36,549 nt of DNA from an uncultured Faecalicoccus sp. GTDB taxonomy: Bacteria > Bacillota_I > Bacilli_A > Erysipelotrichales > Erysipelotrichaceae. Below, in pieces: positions 1 to 5,401 of this stretch (position 1 is the stretch's first letter; every line of letters begins with the position of its first letter). The stretch covers positions 1 through 36,549 of the forward strand of contig NZ_CALVBG010000007.1 of the NCBI RefSeq assembly GCF_944325745.1, read 5' to 3'. A program made the position numbers and the translations under genes. Under the pieces are notes generated by a model. It did not search any database, was not told the origin of the DNA, and saw only the letters and a list, made by a program, of their open reading frames with translations.

Positions 1-109
1 GAAAATTTCACGACTTTAATCATTTCTTGAAGAATGGGAGTAGAAAAAGTAAGATATGTCACTAAGATACACGGAATTATTTTTTTGTTCTTTTTCTGCT
101 CAAAATATT
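1..109. other. Window edge, no gene recognised
   Basis: These AT-rich bases lie downstream of the leftward small-peptide gene. I see no open reading frame with a ribosome binding site and no clear terminator hairpin before the window edge. Confidence 0.5.
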
Positions 110-328
110 TTATACCGGGATCCAATCTGTTTCCCAACGATTTTGAGTAGCGTTCCACAGACGTTTATATAATTTTCCATTAATAGCAGCGTATCTCCAT
201 TCTAAAATATCCGCTCTTGTTTGACTAGCTGCAGAAGGCTTTGTAACAATTTCTTGTGATAAACAATATGTATCAGTTACAGGAAAAATAAATAAAGAGC
301 ATAATATTAACAAAAATATTTTTTTCAT
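110..328 (-). CDS. Small exported peptide, last gene of the blaI-M56 operon
   Basis: A 72-residue protein of unknown function. Residues 1-20 form a signal peptide (two lysines, then a hydrophobic core), so the mature product would be about 50 residues outside the cell. The C-terminal half is rich in tryptophan, tyrosine and basic residues (WRYAAINGKLYKRLWN). There is one cysteine near the likely cleavage site, but the context TDTYC is not a convincing lipobox. The start is set by an AAAGGAG site that lies inside the 3' end of the M56 gene, and the two genes are 7 nt apart, so they are probably co-transcribed and perhaps translationally coupled. Sitting behind a BlaI repressor and M56 protease, it may be an effector, ligand or inhibitor in that circuit. 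This role is inferred from position only. Confidence 0.72.
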   Translation of the reverse strand: MKKIFLLILCSLFIFPVTDTYCLSQEIVTKPSAASQTRADILEWRYAAINGKLYKRLWNATQNRWETDWIPV

Positions 329-335
329 TGATTCA

Positions 336-1454
336 TTATCTCCTTTCTATAATTGGAACATTATTAAATTCTTTACTATTTGGATTTTCAATTTCAATTT
401 CAATTCCGTCAAATGTCAAAGTATAACTCCCATTTGAATAATGTGTTATATATCCTTTTTTCAGGTCCGAAGCCGTATAAGTCTCATGAGAAGAATATGG
501 TTCAGAAAAATATGCTTCAAATACAATACTGTTGCTCAAAAAAGGCAAAAGAATTATAATTCCTAATAAAATTAGATTGGTTCGTTTTCGATAATTTGAA
601 TTCAATAGATAATCGATTCTGTAAGTTAATACTTTGTTATCTTCCCCGATGAAAAAGCTGGAAGAAATTGGTAATGCGGAATGATTATATTTCTGATCTT
701 GTTTGACTATTAAATCTTTTAATCGAATCAATGTTTCAATGTACTCCATCGTCTGCGATTTAGTATACTGTTTTGTCGTTTGCTGATCTACTCTCATTTC
801 CAAGGAAAGTTGAAACTTATTTGATAACCAGTATATTGGTGGAAACCACCAATAAATGATTTTCAATATGTTAAGAACCTGTTTGAACAGGTTGTCATGA
901 TTTTTAATATGTTGTAATTCATGAGTAACAACATTATTTACTTCAGCTGATGACAATTCTATCTCAGGAAGAAGGATTACTTTTTTTAAACCAATAACCA
1001 TAGGTGTTGTGATTTCTTTTGTAACCCAGACTGGATAATCGTACTTAGGATCTATACTTAAAAAATCTGAAACCGATTTATGATCACAATTCCTTTTTAA
1101 ATTACCGATAATAGCATTTATCTTTTTTAAGCTGAGAAAATATCTAATCAACTGTATCATGGATCCTAAAGCCCAGATAACGCATAGTATATTGAATACA
1201 GTTAAATTAGAAAAAACTTCATAATTCATGAAAGCTTGTATATTGTTCATCAGCAAAGGGAATGCGATTGTCACAGTGAATGGCAATTCTATAGGGAAAA
1301 GCATTCTTGCGATTATCACGATTACCAATGCTAATAGTACATCCATCCTAAGAAAACGAACCAATCGTTTATTTAGCAACAATAATACAAACAACAAAAT
1401 TAAAATGGTCGACATGATCAATGTGATAAAAATCGAAGACATTGAAATTTGCAT
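336..1454 (-). CDS. BlaR1/MecR1-like M56 family membrane metalloprotease
   Basis: A 372-residue membrane protein of peptidase family M56. Hydrophobic segments are at about residues 6-28, 38-60 and 82-107, with a fourth at 291-312. The zinc motif HELQH is at 178-182, with a candidate third ligand glutamate near 219 (LSLEMRVD). Classical BlaR1/MecR1 is near 600 residues and ends in a penicillin-binding sensor domain. Here only about 55 residues follow the last membrane segment (from roughly 318), so the external sensor is a short tail and a beta-lactam is unlikely to be the ligand. In this family, signal sensing triggers cytosolic proteolysis that inactivates the partner BlaI-type repressor. 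The gene lies 3 nt after blaI on the same strand, which supports that pairing. The activating signal is unknown. Confidence 0.9.
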   Translation of the reverse strand: MQISMSSIFITLIMSTILILLFVLLLLNKRLVRFLRMDVLLALVIVIIARMLFPIELPFTVTIAFPLLMNNIQAFMNYEVFSNLTVFNILCVIWALGSMIQLIRYFLSLKKINAIIGNLKRNCDHKSVSDFLSIDPKYDYPVWVTKEITTPMVIGLKKVILLPEIELSSAEVNNVVTHELQHIKNHDNLFKQVLNILKIIYWWFPPIYWLSNKFQLSLEMRVDQQTTKQYTKSQTMEYIETLIRLKDLIVKQDQKYNHSALPISSSFFIGEDNKVLTYRIDYLLNSNYRKRTNLILLGIIILLPFLSNSIVFEAYFSEPYSSHETYTASDLKKGYITHYSNGSYTLTFDGIEIEIENPNSKEFNNVPIIERR

Positions 1455-1457
1455 GCT

Positions 1458-1826
1458 TTAATCCTCTAATTCTTTTCTCTTTTTATCGATTAATTTACGA
1501 AGTTCGTCCAGCTCTTTTAAAGAGGAGTTGTTATTGATCAAAGAAGAAGTAACTTCAAATGGACTTTTATCCCCTAATAGAAATTGAATATAGTCTGATT
1601 GCGAAACAGTAGAAGAGTAAAGCCTAGTCAAAACAGTATGAGAATAACCTATATCTGCCACTTTAATATAGCCCATTTTCAAAAGGGAACGTAACACTTG
1701 TTGCACAGTGTTCATATTCAAATCATCATTTTTGCTTTTGATTTGCTGGGCTGATAAAGGCTCTTTGCTTTCCCATAAAATAGACATGACTTCATTTTGT
1801 TTTTTAGTAAGAAATTTTAGCTTCAT
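1458..1826 (-). CDS. BlaI/MecI family transcriptional repressor
   Basis: A 122-residue winged-helix repressor of the BlaI/MecI/CopY (Penicillinase_R) family, of usual length. The N-terminal DNA-binding domain runs from about residue 3 to 70. It includes the typical opening LTKKQNEVMSILWE and the recognition-helix region MNTVQQVLRSLLKMGYI. The C-terminal part (about 75-122) is helical and charged, as in dimerisation regions of the family. The start is supported by a strong AAGGAGG site 5 nt upstream. It is the first gene of a leftward operon with the M56 protease and a small exported peptide. It probably represses both its own operon and the divergent secreted genes until cleaved by the M56 protein. 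That regulation is inferred from the family and the layout. Confidence 0.92.
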   Translation of the reverse strand: MKLKFLTKKQNEVMSILWESKEPLSAQQIKSKNDDLNMNTVQQVLRSLLKMGYIKVADIGYSHTVLTRLYSSTVSQSDYIQFLLGDKSPFEVTSSLINNNSSLKELDELRKLIDKKRKELED

Positions 1827-1847
1827 GGGAGCCTCCTTTTCATTTAT

Positions 1848-1876
1848 ATTATAAACAATTAATTAATTTCACACAA
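1848..1876 (-). promoter_or_regulatory. Probable promoter of the blaI-M56 operon
   Basis: Read on the minus strand, TTGTGT (1876-1871) and TATAAT (1853-1848) are separated by 17 bp. The spacer contains the perfect palindrome AATTAATTAATT (1857-1868), which could be a repressor site or simply reflect AT-richness. Confidence 0.55.
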
Positions 1877-1898
1877 ATAAATTATATAAAAATTAATA

Positions 1899-1927
1899 TT
1901 GTAAAAAATTAATCTATAATTTATAAT
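1899..1927 (+). promoter_or_regulatory. Probable promoter of the divergent secreted-protein genes
   Basis: TTGTAA (1899-1904) and TATAAT (1922-1927) are separated by 17 bp, pointing to a start near 1934. Two copies of AAATTAAT (1890-1897 and 1906-1913) overlap the -35 side and the spacer and could be repressor half-sites. Confidence 0.6.
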
Positions 1928-1936
1928 CTAATTAAA

Positions 1937-1948
1937 GATAACGTTATC
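1937..1948. promoter_or_regulatory. 12-bp perfect palindrome GATAACGTTATC, candidate operator
   Basis: A perfect palindrome just after the predicted transcription start of the rightward genes and before their ribosome binding site. It is GC-containing in otherwise very AT-rich DNA. It fits an operator for the adjacent BlaI-type repressor or another regulator. It does not contain the TACA/TGTA core typical of staphylococcal BlaI sites. Confidence 0.45.
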
Positions 1949-1972
1949 GTTGTAAGAAAGGCGGTTATAAAC

Positions 1973-2305
1973 ATGAAAAAAATTGCTATGATTGGTATCA
2001 TTCTTTTTTCTGGGTTAATGATCTGTCCTACAATTATTACTGAAGCCGTTGAAAAAGATAACAACGTGTCAGAGGATCCGCAAACACAGTCTTATATAGA
2101 AAATGTATTCTCAGACCTTAACGATACAGATAAGGTCTTAGAGATGCCTAATGGTGGATTCTTATATGGAGAAGCTACAGTAATCAATCCGGATGGGTCA
2201 AGTGTTCATTACAACAGTGCTACTGACTCTAATTCAAAAACAGTTTTAGAGGCAAAGAGTTCTTTAAAAGAGCAGGCGGCCACTGGAAATTTAAAATATG
2301 AATAA
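1973..2305 (+). CDS. Exported protein of unknown function, paralogue of the next gene
   Basis: A 110-residue protein with a clear signal peptide (residues 1 to about 26). The start is supported by AGAAAGGCGG upstream. The mature part is acidic and polar. The segment VLEMPNGGFLYGEA (about residues 56-69), followed by a Y-NSATDSNSKTV-type stretch, closely matches the N-terminal part of the downstream gene product (VLEMPDGGFLYGEA, then YDSETDPDSKTV). The protein ends where the second protein continues into an extra C-terminal domain. No family was recognised. It lies 5 nt upstream of its paralogue and is probably co-transcribed with it under the blaI/M56 divergent control region. It could be a stand-alone propeptide or inhibitor-like partner, but this is speculation. 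Confidence 0.8.
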   Translation: MKKIAMIGIILFSGLMICPTIITEAVEKDNNVSEDPQTQSYIENVFSDLNDTDKVLEMPNGGFLYGEATVINPDGSSVHYNSATDSNSKTVLEAKSSLKEQAATGNLKYE

Positions 2306-2310
2306 TTGAG

Positions 2311-2976
2311 ATGAAAAAAATGAAGACTATTAGAAATTTATTATCTATAATACTAGCATCTTTTCTTCTAATGCCTGGAGTTCCTGTTTTTGCTGCAGAA
2401 AGAATGTCATTAGAAGATGCTGAAGAGCTTGTTGATCAGATGTTTGATGATATGGAGGGATCTGAAAAAGTTTTAGAAATGCCTGATGGTGGATTCTTAT
2501 ATGGTGAAGCTTATATCGCACCTGCGGAAGACATCACAGAAGTTTTGATTTCTTACGATAGCGAAACGGATCCAGATTCTAAAACAGTTGAAGAAACTAA
2601 AATTGATTTAATTGATGACTTGGTTAATGGAACTCCGACAATCCAACCGCGCGGAGCATCGGTACCTACACAAAATTATGTGTTAGGCCCGGGGGCTGTT
2701 TATAAATCCAGTCCATTTAGTGGGGCTGGCTGGCGATTCAGCGGATATATGTTCGCTCCTCGCCCGGATACTGGATATTATCTATTATGGACTTCTTATG
2801 GAGATGATGCCCGTGTTGGAGACATTGTCCAGGCCAGAAATACACTTAACGGAACTATCCAAGGCGAGATAATCTATAATGGTGTATCAAAATATATTAA
2901 TAAAGCTACACTATCGCATGTGTATTACACTTATAATCCGGTAGATGGATCATACTATGTAGTTGCTAATTATTAA
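2311..2976 (+). CDS. Exported two-part protein of unknown function
   Basis: A 221-residue protein with a signal peptide (residues 1 to about 29, ending near FAAE). Residues about 30-105 form an acidic region homologous to the upstream protein, with the shared segment VLEMPDGGFLYGEA. A linker (about 106-120) leads to a C-terminal domain of about 100 residues that is rich in Tyr, Gly, Ser and Trp, has no cysteine, and looks like a beta-rich secreted domain. I recognise no family. The start is uncertain. ATG at 2311 has almost no Shine-Dalgarno site and another in-frame ATG lies at 2320, so translation may be coupled to the gene in front. The arrangement of acidic N-part plus compact C-domain resembles a pro-protein, but no cleavage motif can be asserted. 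Confidence 0.78.
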   Translation: MKKMKTIRNLLSIILASFLLMPGVPVFAAERMSLEDAEELVDQMFDDMEGSEKVLEMPDGGFLYGEAYIAPAEDITEVLISYDSETDPDSKTVEETKIDLIDDLVNGTPTIQPRGASVPTQNYVLGPGAVYKSSPFSGAGWRFSGYMFAPRPDTGYYLLWTSYGDDARVGDIVQARNTLNGTIQGEIIYNGVSKYINKATLSHVYYTYNPVDGSYYVVANY

Positions 2977-2984
2977 TGTTAAAA

Positions 2985-3034
2985 AATTATAAGGTGTGGA
3001 TATCTCTCATACAACAAATCTCAGCCTTATAATT
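2985..3034. repeat. 10-bp inverted repeat in the 3' untranslated region
   Basis: AATTATAAGG (2985-2994) and CCTTATAATT (3025-3034) are perfect inverted repeats 30 nt apart, starting 8 nt after the stop codon of the second secreted gene. As RNA they could form a long-looped hairpin. Its role is unknown. Confidence 0.5.
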
Positions 3035-3043
3035 ATGTAAAGT

Positions 3044-3077
3044 GCCAGATTAACAACCTGGCTCTTTTCTAGTTTTT
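3044..3077 (+). terminator. Probable terminator of the secreted-protein genes
   Basis: A GCCAG/CTGGC stem (3044-3048 with 3058-3062) around a 9-nt loop is followed by a T-rich tract. The stem is short, so the terminator may be weak or may act with the inverted repeat just upstream. Confidence 0.5.
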
Positions 3078-3118
3078 ACTAAGTGGAATCATTGATGATA
3101 CAATTTGTTTTTCTATGT

Positions 3119-4321
3119 CTACTGTTTGGCAACAAATACATACGTTTGCAGACGCTCAAAAGCCACTTTGACTTTTTGAGTAGGGAGTGCCAAGTTCATG
3201 CGAATCGTGTTTTCTTTTTGGAAAGGACGGCCATCTTGCCAAAGAACGCCGACTTCGATTCCTTTTCTTAATAAGGTATCCATATCTATGGAATGACTCT
3301 TGATCCATTCTGTACAGTCCAAATATAACATGTATGTGCCTTGCGGTCGAGAGATTTGGATCTCTGGTGCCATCTTCTTTAGGGCATCCAACGCAAAGTC
3401 AATATTGGTTTCTAAAACGGAGCAGAGCTCATCGACCCATTGTTCTCCTTGTTGAGAATAAGCGCCGATCAGGGCATGGACACTGAGAATGTTCGGAGAA
3501 TTATAATGGGAGCGCGCTTCCGTTTTTAAGATCTCTTGTCGCATGTTTTGATTGAAGATCACATGGTAAGAACCGACCAGTCCCGCTAAATTAAAGGTCT
3601 TGCTGGGGGCGAAGATCGAAACGGTTCTTTGTTTGGCATCTTCATTGACCAGAGCTGTAGGAATATGCGTGTAACCAGGCAAGATCAAATCGCTCCAGAT
3701 CTCATCGCTGATCACGATACAGTCGTTGTTGCGATAGACTTCCAGTGCTTTCTCAATCTCTTCTTTTTCCCATACTCTTCCGGTTGGGTTATGAGGAGAA
3801 CAGAAGATGCAGACTTTGATGTGATATTGTTTGATCTTTTTGTCCATATCTTCATAATCCATACGCCAGATTTGATTCTCATCTAAGATCAAGGGAGAAT
3901 GGATGATCGTTCGCTGGTTGTTGTTCAAGGTCTTGGTAAATCCAATATAGGTGGGAGAGTGGACCAAAATGGGATCGTTTTCTTTTGTGAAAGTTTGTAA
4001 CACACTGCTTACGCAGCCTAAGACACCATTTTCGTATCCAATCTGTTCTTTCTTGACATCTATTTGATGCCGATCTTTTTGCCATCGAATGATGGAATCA
4101 TAGTAAGCCTGAGGCAATTCAAAGTAGCCGAAGTGTGGTTCTTGGAGACGCTTTGAAATCGCTTTTTGGATCTCGGGGAAAACCGGAAAGTTCATATCGG
4201 CCACCCACATTGGGATCTTGGTAAAGCCTTCTTTGAGTTCTGCACCTTGGATAGGCATAGAATCGAGTGCTAAGGCATCATGCCCTTCGCGATTTAAAAT
4301 CGTTGTGAAATCATAGTTCAT
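3119..4321 (-). CDS. patB: MalY/PatB family PLP-dependent C-S lyase (cystathionine beta-lyase type)
   Basis: A 400-residue fold-type I aminotransferase-like enzyme. Proteins of the MalY/PatB family cleave C-S bonds of cystathionine or cysteine conjugates, giving pyruvate, ammonia and a thiol. The family signature is visible: PMWVADMNFP near residues 37-46, SPHNPTGR (175-182), SDEIWSDL (205-212) and the PLP lysine in SKTFNLAG (K241). The length is normal. I chose ATG at 4321 because GGAGG lies 8 nt before it and MNYDF is the usual beginning; an upstream in-frame ATG at 4369 has no such support. The gene is transcribed away from the NAD operon and shares its intergenic region. Substrate choice between cystathionine and other thioethers cannot be told from sequence. 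Confidence 0.93.
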   Translation of the reverse strand: MNYDFTTILNREGHDALALDSMPIQGAELKEGFTKIPMWVADMNFPVFPEIQKAISKRLQEPHFGYFELPQAYYDSIIRWQKDRHQIDVKKEQIGYENGVLGCVSSVLQTFTKENDPILVHSPTYIGFTKTLNNNQRTIIHSPLILDENQIWRMDYEDMDKKIKQYHIKVCIFCSPHNPTGRVWEKEEIEKALEVYRNNDCIVISDEIWSDLILPGYTHIPTALVNEDAKQRTVSIFAPSKTFNLAGLVGSYHVIFNQNMRQEILKTEARSHYNSPNILSVHALIGAYSQQGEQWVDELCSVLETNIDFALDALKKMAPEIQISRPQGTYMLYLDCTEWIKSHSIDMDTLLRKGIEVGVLWQDGRPFQKENTIRMNLALPTQKVKVAFERLQTYVFVAKQ

Positions 4322-4426
4322 AGGATCATCCTCCGTGACTAGTTTATCATGGTTACTATGGGGTGACACAATTTTATAGAATCATTTTACAATTTGATAG
4401 GATTTGTGTCTAAAATCCGCTTTTTC

Positions 4427-4471
4427 CTGTCTTGTCACCTGACATGACTCAGTGTATAATGGTCAAGACAG
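4427..4471. promoter_or_regulatory. Candidate NiaR operator around the nadA promoter
   Basis: CTGTCTTG (4427-4434) and CAAGACAG (4464-4471) are perfect 8-bp inverted repeats. The left arm overlaps the -35 box and the right arm covers the expected start site. A smaller inverted pair TGTCA/TGACA lies at 4433-4444. Because niaR is in the operon downstream, this is most simply the binding site of NiaR. The assignment is inferred. Confidence 0.65.
4432..4460 (+). promoter_or_regulatory. Promoter of the nadA-nadBC-niaR operon
   Basis: TTGTCA (4432-4437) and a perfect TATAAT (4455-4460) with 17-bp spacing. This predicts a start near 4467, about 26 nt before the nadA start codon. Confidence 0.8.
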
Positions 4472-4492
4472 ATTTTTTTGGAGGATTTCAAA

Positions 4493-5401
4493 ATGGGAAT
4501 CAAGGAAGAGATATTGAGATTAAAAAAAGAAAAGAATGCCGTTATTTTGGCTCATTATTATGTCTTGCCGGAAGTTCAGGACCTTGCCGATTTTGTCGGG
4601 GATTCTTTTGCGTTAGCGAAGAAGGCCAAATCCATCGATGCTTCGATCATCGTGTTTGCCGGCGTTTCTTTTATGGGCGAAAGTGCCAAGATCCTCAACC
4701 CGGATAAAAAGGTGCTGATGCCAGACCTTGAAGCCGATTGTCCTATGGCTCATATGGCCACTTTGGCAAAGGTTCAAAAAATGCGGGAAGAGATCGATGA
4801 TTTGGCAGTGGTTTGTTATGTCAATTCAACGGCCGAACTCAAAAAAGTCAGCGATGTCTGTGTAACGAGTTCGAATGCAGTGGATATTGTTCGTAAACTT
4901 CCACAGAAAAATATCTACTTTATTCCCGATCGTCATCTCGCATCGTTTGTTCAAAATTTGGTGCCGGAAAAAAACATAATCTTAAACGAAGGGTATTGTC
5001 CGACACATCATGCGATGACCATCCAAGATGTCCAAACTGCCAAACAAGCGCATCCGCGGGCATTGGTCTTTGTTCATCCGGAATGTCCGGAAGAAGTTGT
5101 AAATTTGGCCGATTATGCCGGCAGTACCGCGGGCATCATTCAGGCTGTCAGACAAAGCGATGCGAAAGAATTTATCATCGGGACTGAAGAAGGCGTCTTG
5201 CACGAGCTTCGCAAGCAGAATCCTGAAAAGACATTCTATTTGCTGAGTGAAAACCTGGTTTGTGAAGATATGAAAAAAGTGACGTTGGAAAAGTTGGCGC
5301 AAGTGTTGCGCGATGAATCCAATGAAGTTCATTTAGATGAAAAGACCATGGAAGAGGCCTATAAAGCGATGGATACGATGTTGGAGATGGCTCAATCATG
5401 A
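4493..5401 (+). CDS. nadA: Quinolinate synthase NadA
   Basis: A 302-residue enzyme that condenses iminoaspartate with dihydroxyacetone phosphate to give quinolinate, the second step of de novo NAD synthesis in the cytoplasm. It carries a [4Fe-4S] cluster. The three expected cysteines are present at C83 (ADCPMA), C169 (GYCPTHH) and C257 (LVCEDM), with spacing as in short-form NadA. The N-terminal ILAHYYV and the STAGI segment are also typical. I chose ATG at 4493 because GGAGG lies 8 nt upstream; the in-frame TTG at 4478 lies within the poly-T tract before that site. It overlaps nadB by 4 nt (ATGA), so the two are translationally coupled. Confidence 0.96.
   Translation: MGIKEEILRLKKEKNAVILAHYYVLPEVQDLADFVGDSFALAKKAKSIDASIIVFAGVSFMGESAKILNPDKKVLMPDLEADCPMAHMATLAKVQKMREEIDDLAVVCYVNSTAELKKVSDVCVTSSNAVDIVRKLPQKNIYFIPDRHLASFVQNLVPEKNIILNEGYCPTHHAMTIQDVQTAKQAHPRALVFVHPECPEEVVNLADYAGSTAGIIQAVRQSDAKEFIIGTEEGVLHELRKQNPEKTFYLLSENLVCEDMKKVTLEKLAQVLRDESNEVHLDEKTMEEAYKAMDTMLEMAQS

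Noticed and set aside
1228-1461. Plus-strand frame inside the M56 gene
   Set aside because: Low-complexity Asn/Ile/Thr composition, antisense to a well-supported gene.
336-1826. Beta-lactam resistance operon (blaR1-blaI)
   Set aside because: No penicillin-binding sensor domain on the M56 protein and no beta-lactamase or mecA-like gene nearby.
2641-2976. Lactococcin 972-type bacteriocin domain in the second secreted protein
   Set aside because: Tyr/Trp/Gly content is suggestive, but I see no conserved pattern that supports the family.
4478-4492. TTG at 4478 as the nadA start
   Set aside because: It lies upstream of the GGAGG site that serves ATG at 4493 and close to the predicted transcription start.
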